From: an uncultured Lachnospiraceae bacterium
GTDB taxonomy: Bacteria > Bacillota > Clostridia > Lachnospirales > Lachnospiraceae
DNA length: 64,000 bases
NCBI GenBank assembly: GCA_945868435.1
Contig: CAMBLG010000001.1
Coordinates: 248,001 to 312,000 of the forward strand
Direction: 5' to 3'
The translations under genes were made by a program, and so were the position numbers. Positions within the stretch are counted from its first letter, which is position 1, and every line of letters begins with the position of its first letter. Below are positions 27,444 through 37,200 of this stretch, one piece after another. The notes beneath the pieces were generated by a model that worked only from the letters and a program-made list of their open reading frames with translations, ran no database searches and had not been told where the DNA came from.

Positions 27444-27983
27444 CTAAAAGCTCGGCGGGGTAGTGACCCAGATCAGGACTGCATCCCGCGTGCCGGTGTT
27501 TTCAAGATAATGGCGTTTTCCCGCTTTAAAATAAAACGATTCCCCAGCGCGGACCGTCTGGGTTTTTCCACCGTAATTGATCTTCACGCTGCCCTTGATG
27601 ACGTAGCCGAAATCCTCGCCTTCGTGGGGCAGATACACTTCCGAACGTCCGCCTGCGTGAAGGGTGAGCCGTACCGGCTCCATGGCGTTTTTCTGGGCAT
27701 TGGGAACGATCCATTCAATACAATGATGTTTTTCTTCGTCAATCTTTTCAAAGTAGTCATCTGCTTTGAATACAATCTGCTCCGGCTCTGCATCGGTAAA
27801 GAATTCTGCCGGTGTGGTGCCGAGACATTGGATGATGTCCAAAAGCGTTCCGATGGAAGGAGAGTTCTGATTGCGCTCCAGCTGTGAGATGAAGCCCTTC
27901 GTCAACTCCGCCCGGTCGGCAAGCTCCTGCTGTGTCAGTCCGTATTGGACGCGCAGTTCTTTCATGCGTTTTCCGATATCCAT
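27444..27983 (-). CDS. XRE-cupin transcriptional regulator of the pot operon
   Basis: A 179-residue regulator of the PuuR type. Residues 1-65 form a helix-turn-helix (MKELRVQYGLTQQELADRAE, then GFISQLERNQNSPSIGTL). Residues about 105-179 form a cupin (EDFGYVIKGSVKINYGG, then GESFYFKAGKRHYLENTG) that probably senses a small ligand. It is the first gene of the minus-strand operon, 59 bases before potA, so it probably controls polyamine uptake in response to polyamine levels. A pair of 21-bp direct repeats lies just upstream. Confidence 0.88.
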   Translation of the reverse strand: MDIGKRMKELRVQYGLTQQELADRAELTKGFISQLERNQNSPSIGTLLDIIQCLGTTPAEFFTDAEPEQIVFKADDYFEKIDEEKHHCIEWIVPNAQKNAMEPVRLTLHAGGRSEVYLPHEGEDFGYVIKGSVKINYGGKTQTVRAGESFYFKAGKRHYLENTGTRDAVLIWVTTPPSF

Positions 27984-28017
27984 GTTGCCTCCTGCTATAT
28001 GGCTGCCGAATATGTTG

Positions 28018-28077
28018 ATAATTGATTTCTTGTTTACTTTTTGTGCGACAACCCTAATAATTGATTTTTTGTTTACT
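28018..28077. promoter_or_regulatory. Direct-repeat operator candidate for the XRE-cupin/pot operon
   Basis: Two 21-bp direct repeats differ at one base (28018-28038 and 28057-28077, core ataattgatt..ttgtttact) and are spaced 39 bp, close to four helical turns. Together with the following gttta..taaac stem they lie within 100 bases upstream of the regulator. They are the natural candidate for autoregulatory binding. Confidence 0.6.
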
Positions 28078-28246
28078 AAAAATAAACAATCTAGATTATT
28101 GTATCGAATTGATATATAAAGTCAATAGAAAAGTGAAAAAATGTGTCAGAAATTTGCCGGAAAATTTGTGTCAGAAAAAGGTTGATTTTAATGAAAGGAT
28201 TTGGTAATATAACTAAGTGACATGCGGGGCATGCACAGATGCGTAT

Positions 28247-28319
<73 letters not shown>

Positions 28320-28325
28320 GATTTA

Positions 28326-28373
28326 AGAAGAATCCAGTATTTCCAACCATTTGTCGGGAATACTGGATTTCTT
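28326..28373 (+). terminator. Hairpin after tRNA-Thr
   Basis: The stem is aatccagtatt (28331-28341) with aatactggatt (28359-28369), with a 17-nt loop and then ttctt. The T-tract is short, so read-through into the following membrane-protein gene is possible. Confidence 0.6.
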
Positions 28374-28393
28374 AGAATATGAGAGGAAAGGCA

Positions 28394-28741
28394 ATGAATA
28401 AGGGTATGGTAGAGAAAATCAAAGAGAATAAGGTTGCGGTTGCATTGGCTGCATTTTGCGTTGCTGCGCTGGCCATCATTCTGATTGGCATATTTGCCGT
28501 AAAGGTTCCGGTGGTAGCAATGTGTGTGCTGGTAATTTTGGAGGCCGGAATTGCGGTTATGATGCACAAGGCAGAGTTGTGGATTCACGGCGTGATGGTT
28601 CTGGTACAGATTATTGTTGGAATTATTGCCGGAAGAACGGTAGTGATTATTTTATGTGTACTGGTGTATGCTGCGGCGACGGCTGCACTTTGGATGTCAG
28701 ATATCGCGGATAAAGAAGAAAAGGTATCAAATGAATCTTAA
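28394..28741 (+). CDS. Small hydrophobic membrane protein, function unknown
   Basis: A 115-residue protein. The ATG at 28394 follows GAGAGGAAAGG; the upstream ATG at 28379 is part of that leader. After a Lys-rich head (NKGMVEKIKENK) there are four hydrophobic stretches (around 13-35, 38-55, 65-80 and 80-100), and the tail is acidic (DIADKEEKVSNES). I do not recognise a family. It lies between tRNA-Thr and the HD-domain gene. Confidence 0.7.
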   Translation: MNKGMVEKIKENKVAVALAAFCVAALAIILIGIFAVKVPVVAMCVLVILEAGIAVMMHKAELWIHGVMVLVQIIVGIIAGRTVVIILCVLVYAAATAALWMSDIADKEEKVSNES

Positions 28742-28789
28742 TCGGAATTTTTGTTGCATGTTTACTTAATTAAGGAAAAGGAGAGGAAT

Positions 28790-29308
28790 ATGGACGGGGA
28801 CAGTTACAGTCGAAAACAGTTGGAGGAGCTGTGTGAGTGCATGATCGAATACTATGAGGGCGATCCGAAGCGTATTCAGCATTTTATTAAGGTACACAGC
28901 TTCGCTGCAATGATCGGACAGAAGGAGAATCTGGACGAGACGACACAGTTTATCCTGGAAGCAACTGCCTACACGCACGATATCGGAATTAAGCCGGCAG
29001 AGGAGAAGTATGGGCGCTGCGACGGCAAGCTTCAGGAGCAGGAGGGACCGATCGTGGCTCAGAAGATGCTTTCGGAAGTGGGAATTGAGAATTATATGAT
29101 TGAGCGGATCTGTTATCTGATCGGCAATCATCATACATATGACCACGTGGAAGGTATGGATTATCAAATTCTGATTGAAGCGGATTTTCTTGTAAATATG
29201 CTGGAGGATGATATGAGTGAGCGCTCCATCCGTAAGGCATATGAGCAGATTTTTAAGACAGAAAGCGGAAAGAAGCTCTGTCGGGTTATGTTTGGACTGG
29301 AAGAATGA
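28790..29308 (+). CDS. HD-domain metal-dependent phosphohydrolase
   Basis: A 172-residue single-domain HD protein. The ATG at 28790 has AAGGAGAGG upstream. Visible metal ligands are H in IQHFIKVHSFA, the HD pair in ATAYTHDIG, the HH of LIGNHHTYDH, and D in ILIEADFLVN. Such small HD proteins often hydrolyse nucleotides, but the substrate cannot be read here. Its stop overlaps the queH start (ATGA), so the two genes are translationally coupled. Confidence 0.85.
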   Translation: MDGDSYSRKQLEELCECMIEYYEGDPKRIQHFIKVHSFAAMIGQKENLDETTQFILEATAYTHDIGIKPAEEKYGRCDGKLQEQEGPIVAQKMLSEVGIENYMIERICYLIGNHHTYDHVEGMDYQILIEADFLVNMLEDDMSERSIRKAYEQIFKTESGKKLCRVMFGLEE

Positions 29309-29952
29309 ACCGAGTCAATTATCAGCAGGTCATGGAGAACCTGATTGCAGACAACTGCATAGAGGGCAGGAGCCCGCGGCTCTTATTGCACAGCTGTTGC
29401 GGTCCCTGTAGCACATACTGCATTCAGACGCTTGCGGAGCATTTTCGGGTGACTGTTTTTTATTATAATCCGAACATTTATCCGCCGGAGGAATATCATA
29501 TGCGTGCGGGGGAGCAGGAGCGTTTTATCGAGCGTTTTCCCACGAAATATCCAGTACAGTTCGTAGAGGGAGCATATGATACGGAACGCTTTTACGATAC
29601 AGTCCGGGGGCTGGAGCATGTGCCGGAGGGAGGCGAAAGGTGCTTCCGCTGTTATGAGCTCAGACTTCGGGAGGCGGCAGAGTATGCGAGAGAGCATGAC
29701 TTTGACTTTTTCACCACCACACTTTCCATCAGTCCGCTGAAAAATGCGGATAAGCTCAACGAAATCGGAGCGAAGCTGGAACAGGAATATGGGGTGAGGT
29801 ATCTGTATTCGGATTTTAAAAAGAAGAATGGCTACAAGCAGTCTACGGAGATTTCCCGCGCATACGACATGTACCGGCAGTACTATTGCGGATGTGTGTT
29901 TTCCAAGCAGGAGCGGGATGCGCAGATTGCGGCGAAACAGGCCGAGACTTGA
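29305..29952 (+). CDS. queH: Epoxyqueuosine reductase QueH
   Basis: A 215-residue protein that carries out the last step of queuosine synthesis, reducing epoxyqueuosine in tRNA to queuosine; it is the cobalamin-independent alternative to QueG. Diagnostic motifs are LLLHSCCGPCSTYCIQTLAE, with the vicinal and C-x2-C cysteines that bind an Fe-S cluster, YYNPNIYPPEEY, GGERCFRCYELRL, and FTTTLSISPLKNADKLNEIG. The C-terminus has QYYCGCVFS with two more Cys. It is coupled to the upstream HD gene and followed by argH. Confidence 0.93.
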   Translation: MNRVNYQQVMENLIADNCIEGRSPRLLLHSCCGPCSTYCIQTLAEHFRVTVFYYNPNIYPPEEYHMRAGEQERFIERFPTKYPVQFVEGAYDTERFYDTVRGLEHVPEGGERCFRCYELRLREAAEYAREHDFDFFTTTLSISPLKNADKLNEIGAKLEQEYGVRYLYSDFKKKNGYKQSTEISRAYDMYRQYYCGCVFSKQERDAQIAAKQAET

Positions 29953-29976
29953 ACGAAGAAAGAGAGGTTGCAAGAT

Positions 29977-31386
29977 ATGGCACAGTTATGGGGCGGACGT
30001 TTCACAAAGGAGACGGATCAGCTTGTTTATAATTTCAATGCATCGATTTCCTTTGACCAGAAGTTTTACAAGCAGGATATCGAGGGCTCGGTTGCACATG
30101 TATGCATGCTGGGCAAGCAGGGGATTCTCACAAAGGAAGAGATGCAGGCAATTGTGAAGTGTCTGGATGAGATTCGGGCGGATGTTGAGTCCGGAAAGCT
30201 CGTCATCACAGATGAGTATGAGGACATTCACAGCTTTGTGGAGGCTAATTTGATCGATCGCTTGGGCGATGTGGGAAAGAAGCTTCATACAGGACGCAGC
30301 AGAAATGATCAGGTGGCTTTGGATATGCGCCTGTATACCCGCATTCAGGTTCTGGAGACGGATGAGTTGTTAAAGGATCTTCTCAAGGTGTTGCTTCGTC
30401 TGATGAAAGAGAATACCGAGACTATCATGCCGGGCTTTACCCATTTGCAGAAGGCACAGCCGATTACGTTGGCTCATCACATGGGCGCGTATTTCGAGAT
30501 GTTTAAGAGAGACCGGATGCGCCTGCATGATATTTTTGACCGCATGAATTATTGTCCGCTGGGCTCCGGTGCGTTGGCCGGAACCACCTATCCTCTGGAT
30601 CGGGAGTACACGGCAGAGCTTATGGGCTTCTACGGGCCGACCTTAAACAGCATGGACGGCGTATCCGACCGGGATTATCTGATAGAATTTCTGGCAGCAC
30701 TGTCAACGATCATGATGCATCTGAGCCGTTTCTCCGAGGAAGTGATCATCTGGAACTCCAACGAGTATCAGTTCGTGGAGATTGATGATGCCTACAGTAC
30801 CGGAAGCTCCATCATGCCGCAGAAGAAGAATCCGGATATTGCGGAGCTCGTCCGGGGCAAAACCGGCCGCGTATACGGTGCGCTGGTGTCACTGCTCACT
30901 ACCATGAAGGGCATTCCGCTTGCATATAATAAGGATATGCAGGAGGACAAGGAGCTTTCCTTTGATGCCATGGACACAGCTAAGGGATGCATCGCACTGT
31001 TCACCGGAATGCTTGACACCATCCGCTTTAATAAGGATGTCATGAGAAAAAGCGCAAATAACGGTTTTACCAACGCGACGGATGCGGCAGATTATCTGGT
31101 GAAGAATGGAGTTCCGTTCCGGGATGCCCATGGTATCATCGGACAGATTGTGCTGTACTGTATCGATAAGAATATCGCAATTGACGATATGAGTCTTGAA
31201 GAATTGCAGAAGTTTTCTCCGGTATTCAAAGAGGATGTATACGATGCCATTTCCATGGAGACTTGTGTGAACACCAGATGTACCATCGGTGCACCTTCCA
31301 GAACTTCCATGGAGCAGGTCATTGCTCTGGAGGAGGAATATCTCAAGGAAGAATGGGAGATCCCGGGATGGGATGAGACCGAGTAA
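29977..31386 (+). CDS. argH: Argininosuccinate lyase
   Basis: A 469-residue enzyme that splits argininosuccinate into arginine and fumarate, the last step of arginine synthesis. The ATG at 29977 (MAQLWGGRF) has AGAGAGG nine bases upstream; the TTG at 29968 is rejected. Signatures include [32 protein letters not shown] and the superfamily loop [12 protein letters not shown]. The length is normal. argG is not adjacent. It lies just downstream of queH. Confidence 0.96.
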   Translation: MAQLWGGRFTKETDQLVYNFNASISFDQKFYKQDIEGSVAHVCMLGKQGILTKEEMQAIVKCLDEIRADVESGKLVITDEYEDIHSFVEANLIDRLGDVGKKLHTGRSRNDQVALDMRLYTRIQVLETDELLKDLLKVLLRLMKENTETIMPGFTHLQKAQPITLAHHMGAYFEMFKRDRMRLHDIFDRMNYCPLGSGALAGTTYPLDREYTAELMGFYGPTLNSMDGVSDRDYLIEFLAALSTIMMHLSRFSEEVIIWNSNEYQFVEIDDAYSTGSSIMPQKKNPDIAELVRGKTGRVYGALVSLLTTMKGIPLAYNKDMQEDKELSFDAMDTAKGCIALFTGMLDTIRFNKDVMRKSANNGFTNATDAADYLVKNGVPFRDAHGIIGQIVLYCIDKNIAIDDMSLEELQKFSPVFKEDVYDAISMETCVNTRCTIGAPSRTSMEQVIALEEEYLKEEWEIPGWDETE

Positions 31387-31489
31387 TGGTTTTTTGTGCA
31401 TTTTCTATAGAATAAAAAGATTTTTTTTGGGAATTTGTGCGAATTGTTGCTTGCTATTTTATGCGTTTTCCAGTAATATATTGTCTAGC

Positions 31490-31545
31490 GCAGACAAATG
31501 TGTGCCGCAGACGGACATGAGGGCGGCGGGGACGAAGCTGTCTGC
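31490..31545 (+). promoter_or_regulatory. Structured leader upstream of asd
   Basis: gcagaca (31490-31496) can pair with tgtctgc (31539-31545), enclosing an inner stem gccgc (31504-31508) with gcggc (31523-31527). It lies 40 bases before the asd start. There is no T-run and I could not match it to the lysine riboswitch, which is longer. It could be an uncharacterised 5' leader element. The rest of the 198-base gap is AT-rich with no gene. Confidence 0.4.
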
Positions 31546-31584
31546 ATCAGGAGAAACAATTATATAGTAGAGGAGATTAGAGAC

Positions 31585-32676
31585 ATGAGCGAAAAATTGA
31601 AGGTTGGTATCCTTGGTGGAACAGGTATGGTAGGACAGAGATTTATTTCTCTTCTGGAGAATCATCCATGGTTTGAGGTTACCACGATCGCAGCCAGCCC
31701 GAGAAGTGCAGGAAAGACTTACGCTGAGGCAGTGGGAGACCGCTGGAAGATGGATACTCCAATGCCGGAAGCTGTGAAAGATATTGTTGTCATGAATGTA
31801 AATGAGGTTGAGAAGGTTGCTTCTCAGGTCGATTTTGTATTCTCTGCAGTAGATATGACAAAGGATGAGATCAAGAAGATCGAGGAAGATTACGCCAAGA
31901 CTGAGACACCTGTTGTATCCAACAACAGTGCGCACAGATGGACACCGGATGTTCCTATGGTTGTTCCGGAGATCAACCCGGAGCATATGGATGTGATCAA
32001 GTATCAGAGAGAACGCCTTGGCACCAAGCGTGGTTTTGTTGCCGTTAAGCCTAACTGCTCAATCCAGAGTTACGCTCCGGTTCTTACTGCATGGAAGGAA
32101 TTTGAGCCATACGAAGTGGTAGCTACTACTTATCAGGCAATTTCCGGTGCAGGCAAGACCTTCAAGGATTGGCCGGAGATGGTCGGCAATATCATTCCAT
32201 ATATCGGTGGCGAGGAAGAAAAGTCTGAGAAAGAGCCGCTTCGCATCTGGGGACACATTGATGACGAGAAGAAGGAGATTGTTCCTGCTGCTTCCCCTGT
32301 CATTACCTGTCAGTGTATCCGTGTTCCGGTATTGAACGGACATACAGCCGCTGTATTCGTAAAGTTCAAGAAGAAGCCTACCAAAGAGCAGTTGATCGAG
32401 GCACTGAAGAACTTCAGAGGAGTTCCACAGGAGCTTGAGCTTCCAAGTGCTCCGAAGCAGTTCATTACTTATCTGGAGGAGGATAATCGTCCACAGGTTT
32501 CTTTGGATGTCAACTATGAGAACGGAATGGGAATCAATGTGGGACGTCTTCGTGAGGATACCGTATATGACTGGAAGTTCGTTGGATTATCTCACAACAC
32601 CATTCGAGGTGCTGCAGGTGGCGCAGTATTGTGTGCAGAGCTTCTGAAGGCTCAGGGATATATTACGAAGAAGTAA
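31585..32676 (+). CDS. asd: Aspartate-semialdehyde dehydrogenase
   Basis: A 363-residue NADPH enzyme that converts aspartyl phosphate to aspartate semialdehyde, feeding lysine, threonine, methionine and diaminopimelate. The ATG at 31585 has GAGGAG upstream; an open frame extends 29 codons further with no site. Signatures: GILGGTGMVGQRFISLLENH (nucleotide binding), AVKPNCSIQSYAP with the catalytic Cys, TYQAISGAGKTF, and CIRVPVLNGHTAAVFVKF. It belongs to the archaeal/fungal-like Asd subgroup common in Clostridia. thrC is about 24 kb away. Confidence 0.95.
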   Translation: MSEKLKVGILGGTGMVGQRFISLLENHPWFEVTTIAASPRSAGKTYAEAVGDRWKMDTPMPEAVKDIVVMNVNEVEKVASQVDFVFSAVDMTKDEIKKIEEDYAKTETPVVSNNSAHRWTPDVPMVVPEINPEHMDVIKYQRERLGTKRGFVAVKPNCSIQSYAPVLTAWKEFEPYEVVATTYQAISGAGKTFKDWPEMVGNIIPYIGGEEEKSEKEPLRIWGHIDDEKKEIVPAASPVITCQCIRVPVLNGHTAAVFVKFKKKPTKEQLIEALKNFRGVPQELELPSAPKQFITYLEEDNRPQVSLDVNYENGMGINVGRLREDTVYDWKFVGLSHNTIRGAAGGAVLCAELLKAQGYITKK

Positions 32677-32697
32677 GAAATATGTATTTTATTAGGA

Positions 32698-32729
32698 AGA
32701 GACTGTGCGTTTTGCATGGTCTCTTTTTT
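32698..32729 (+). terminator. Terminator after asd
   Basis: The stem agagac..gtctct, extended by gtgc/gca pairs, is followed by a run of six T. Confidence 0.8.
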
Positions 32730-32871
32730 GGCGTACGAGCCGTGGGGATTCATTTTTGGTGTTGAGAATAGGTTTAAAAGATGATATAATTTTCCATAGT
32801 GTGAGTTGAAAGGAAACAGAGGAAAAAGAATCCTGTATTGACGAGAAACTCAAATATGCGGAGGATGACAC

Positions 32872-34233
32872 ATGATTACAAAAGCAGCAGATCTGAAAAA
32901 ACTGGAGGAGCAATACGAGCAGGCCGGAAATCAGCTTGTGATGCTGTATGGGCGGAAGGACTGCAAAAAGGAGGACCTGATTCGCCTTTTTGTACAGGAT
33001 AAGAAATGTTTCTATTATCGCTGCCGCCAGACATCGGCTGAGGAGCAGCTTCGTATGATGGGAGAAGAACTGGGACGCCAATTTGAGGTGAACCTGCAGA
33101 AGCATACTTATGATGAGTACTTCAACCGGATCAAAAGCGGTGACCCCAGTAAGCTGGTAGTGGTGATCGATGAAGTGCAGTATGTGATGAAAAAGGATCC
33201 GGAGTTTTTCAAAAGTATCTTAAAGCTGAAAGGGAAACGCCTGTATCCGGGACCGGTTTTGATTGTTCTGGCATCCTCATCCATTGTGTGGGTAGAACAG
33301 GATCTGGACGAGCTGCTGCAGGGGGAAGCAAAGAAGTTTAATTCTTATATCAAGATTGAAGATTTAAATTTCCTCGAGGTAGTGCGTGCTTTCCCGAAGC
33401 TCTCCGTAAGTGAATGCATCAAGGCTTACGGCTGTATCGGCGGAGTGCCGGGCTATATGCAGATGTGGGATGAGAATGTGTCATTCAAAGAGAATATCTG
33501 TCGTCTGGTGTTGGATGAAAACGGTCCGTTGTTCGATGCAGCTCAGCAGCTGATTGCATCCGAGCTGCGGGAACTGTCGGTGTATAACACCATTCTTTCC
33601 GCCATTGCCAGAGGGAAGAATAAGCTGAATGACCTGTTTCTGGACACCGGATATTCCAGAGCGAAGATTAGTGTATACATGAAGAACCTGAGTCATTTTG
33701 ACATTGTGGAGAAGGTGGTTTCCTTCGAGACTGGCGGATGGGAGAATGCCAAGAAGGGCGTGTATCAGATTAAAGATACATTTGTTAACTTCTGGTTTAA
33801 ATTTGTGTTCCCACATCTTTCGGATCTGTATTGCATGAATGGGGCTGATTTCTATGATAGGTATATTGAGGGTGAGCTGGATGCCTACATGAATCGATAT
33901 TTCCGCAATGTATGCATGGAATACTTGCTGCTTTTGAATCAGGTGGGGCGCACGCCTTTTGCCATTCATAAGATGGGCACCTGGGTTGGAAAGACCGGCA
34001 ATATTGATATTATTGCACAGAGCAGCGACCGCCAGAACATTGTGGGCTTCTGTAACTGGGACAAGCCGCAGATGACCATGGACATGTGTGAGGAGATGGC
34101 GGTCCACATGGCGAAGGCGAAGATTACATCGGATCATTATTTCCTGTTTTCCGCAACCGCCTTTGAACCGGCGCTGGTGGAGTACGTCAAACGGGACAGC
34201 CGCTTTGAGCTGATCGATATGAACGAGCTGTAG
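32872..34233 (+). CDS. AAA-type ATP-binding protein (DUF234 family-like) with degenerate P-loop
   Basis: A 453-residue protein resembling the prokaryotic AAA/DUF234 ATPase family. The expected Walker A G-x4-GK-[ST] position reads LYGRKDCKKEDLIRLF: Gly-Lys-Thr is replaced by Lys-Lys-Glu. Walker B is intact (KLVVVIDEVQYV). A winged-helix part follows (LNDLFLDTGYSRAKISVYMK), then a C-terminal nuclease-like domain (RYFRNVCMEYLLLLNQVG, then KTGNIDIIAQSSDRQNIVGF). The D-I-D and following Q-like pattern suggests the PD-(D/E)XK-type tail of this family. It stands eight bases before topB, so they form an operon. Loss of the P-loop makes ATP hydrolysis doubtful. Confidence 0.75.
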   Translation: MITKAADLKKLEEQYEQAGNQLVMLYGRKDCKKEDLIRLFVQDKKCFYYRCRQTSAEEQLRMMGEELGRQFEVNLQKHTYDEYFNRIKSGDPSKLVVVIDEVQYVMKKDPEFFKSILKLKGKRLYPGPVLIVLASSSIVWVEQDLDELLQGEAKKFNSYIKIEDLNFLEVVRAFPKLSVSECIKAYGCIGGVPGYMQMWDENVSFKENICRLVLDENGPLFDAAQQLIASELRELSVYNTILSAIARGKNKLNDLFLDTGYSRAKISVYMKNLSHFDIVEKVVSFETGGWENAKKGVYQIKDTFVNFWFKFVFPHLSDLYCMNGADFYDRYIEGELDAYMNRYFRNVCMEYLLLLNQVGRTPFAIHKMGTWVGKTGNIDIIAQSSDRQNIVGFCNWDKPQMTMDMCEEMAVHMAKAKITSDHYFLFSATAFEPALVEYVKRDSRFELIDMNEL

Positions 34234-34241
34234 GAGTATAT

Positions 34242-37200
34242 ATGGGAAAGTCACTAATCATTACGGAGAAACCGTCGGTTGCCCAGGAGTTTGCGAAGGT
34301 GCTCAATGTGAGCGGCAGAAAGGATGGCTATATTGAGAACCGGGAGTATGTCATCACATGGTGCGTCGGCCATCTGGTTGGGCTGGTTTATCCGGAAAGC
34401 TACGATATGAAATACAAGAAATGGAAGCTGGAGGACCTTCCGTTTCTGCCACAGGAATATAAATATGATGTCATTGACAGCGTCAGCCGCCAGTACGATG
34501 TGGTACATACGATGCTGATGCGGGAAGATATTGACCGTGTGTACTGGGCCGGTGATGCCGGAAAAGAAGGACAGACCATCGAAGAGAATATCCGCAATTT
34601 TGGTGGAGTGCGTCCCGGGATGGAAGAACTGCGTGTCTGGATCGACTCCCAGACGGAGGAGGAAATCTTGAGGGGAATCCACGAGGCGAAGCCCATGTCG
34701 GATTACGCCAACCTCGGAAAGTCCGGAATTATGCGGACTATCGAGGACTATGCCATGGGAATCAATTTTTCCAGAGTTATGTCCATCAAGTATGGCAATC
34801 TGCTCAATGACGCGGCGGGAACCAATTCCTATACTGCCATTGCGGTGGGGCGTGTGATGACCTGCGTGCTTGGAATGGTAGTCATCCGCGAGCGGGAAAT
34901 CCGCAATTTCAAGGAGACCCCTTTCTACCGTGTGGTGGGAAGATTTTCTGATGCGGGAATTGAAGGAGAGTGGAAGGCGGTAGAGGGCTCGGCCTTTTTC
35001 GAGTCACCGCTTCTATATAAAGAGAACGGGTTTCGCGAGGAGAAGGATGCCCGGGCGCTGATTGATGTGATGGAAGGAAAGAAGGCAATCGTTCAATCCA
35101 TTGAGAAGGGCACAAGCAAAAAGCGTGCCCCTCTATTGTTTAATCTGGCGGAGCTTCAGGCGGAATGTGCCAAGCGCTTTAAGATCAGCCCGGACGAGAC
35201 GTTGCAGGTGGCGCAGGATCTGTACGAGAAAAAGCTGACTACCTATCCGAGAACCGATGCCCGTGTACTGTCCACAGCGGTTGCCAAGGAAATCTATAAG
35301 AATATCAGCCGCCTGAAAGGCTTTTCGCCGACGGCACAGTTCGTGGATACCATCATGGCGAAAAAACTGTATGCCAATATTGCAAAGACACAGTATACCG
35401 ACGACTCGAAAGTCACCGACCACTATGCCATCATTCCTACAGGCCAGTTGACGGAATTCAATTCGCTGAATTCGTTGCAAAAGGCCGTATTTGAGCTGAT
35501 CGTGCGCCGTTTCTTAAGCATCTTCTATCCGCCTGCGGAATATCAGACGGTAAAGCTGAATGTGGCAGTGGATACGGGAGAGAAGACGGAACAGTTCTTT
35601 GCGTCTGCAAAGGTGTTGAAAAACCCTGGATTCCTTGAGATTGCGGGGATTCCGAAGAAAAAGGATAAGAATGATCCAAATAATCCGGACCGGGGTATGG
35701 ACCGGGTGACCGGCGGAGAGTACAGCCGCACAGAGGATGAGGAGCAGGAGGAGACGGTAGATCCTGCGGTGCTCCTTGCGCTGGCGGAACAGATCCATAA
35801 CGGGGATGAGATCGCAGTGGGGGGGTATGCCATCAAGGAGGGGAAGACCTCGCCGCCGAAGCGTTACACCTCCGGTTCCATGGTGCTTGCCATGGAAAAT
35901 GCGGGACAGCTCATTGAGGATGAGGAACTGCGGGAGCAGATTAAGGGCTCCGGAATCGGAACCTCTGCGACCCGTGCGGAAATTATCAAGAAGCTGGTGC
36001 GGATCGGCTATCTGAATCTGAACAAAAAGACACAGATATTGACTCCGGAAAATCTTGGGGAGATGGTGTATGAGGTTGTGAATATGACGGTTCCGGCACT
36101 CCTTAATCCTAAGATGACGGCTTCCTGGGAGAAGGGACTGGATGGCATCACAAGAGGAACGGTGGATTTCTGGGATTACCGTACCAAGCTGGAGGATTTC
36201 ATTCGAACCGAAACCCTTAAGATGGTCAATGAGAATCTGCGTCAGCCGTTGGCAGAGCGCATCAGCAGCTTTGCCGGGAAAAATGCGAGAGGTGCTGCGG
36301 CCCGAAAGAAAATCGGCGTGGTATGTCCGGTGTGTGGTGGAGAGCTTGTGACCACGCCTTTTGGCTATGGGTGCAGCAATTACAAAAATGATAAATCCGG
36401 ATGTAATTTTAATATTGGAGAGATTGCAGGAATACAATTAACAGAGGAGCAGGTTCGGGAACTGATCGAAAAGGGGCACACGGGAACCATCCGGGGCTTT
36501 AAGTCAAAGTCCGGCAAAAAGTTTGATGCGTGCCTGAAGCTTCACAAGGAAGAGGAGACCGGAAAAATATCGGCGGCTTTCGATTTCGAGAATGTGGAAC
36601 CCCAGAAGATTGAAGGGATTCTCTGTCCGGACTGCGGCGGCGCAATTCTTGTGACTCCATACGGCTACCGGTGTGAGAACCTGGACCGGGAGTCGGAGAC
36701 AGGTTGCCATTTTTCTGTGGGCAAGATTGCGGACAAGGCTCTTTCCATGCCGCAGTTGATCCAGCTTCTGGCGGATGGACAGACAGATACCATCCGCGGG
36801 TTTAAATCCAAGTCCGGCAAGAAATTCGATGCTGTTCTCAAGCTGGAAAAGGATGAGAACGGCCGCACGCAGATAGCATTTGACTTTGAACAGGTCGAGG
36901 TGAAGAAGGTCAAGGATGTGGTGTGTCCTCTGTGCGGAGGGGAGATTGCGGTGACGCCCTTTGGCTATGGCTGCATGAACTACCGCAGGGATGATCCGGA
37001 GAGTTGTCACTTTTCCATCGGTAAGATGGCAGAGAAATCTTTCACTGAGACACAGGTGAAGCAATTGTTAAATGACGGTATAACAGAAACCATGCGAGGC
37101 TTTAAGTCTAAGAATGGAAAAAGGTTCGATGCGAGGGTTGCCCTTGCAAAGGATGAGGATGGCAAGGTGACAGGCCTCAAATTCGACTTTGACAATGTGG

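Noticed and set aside
31387..31584. Lysine riboswitch before asd
   Set aside because: The leader is short and I could not find the conserved junctions of the L-box; only a nested hairpin is supported.
35514..36437. Long minus-strand frame inside topB
   Set aside because: Antisense shadow; topB motifs on the plus strand are unambiguous.
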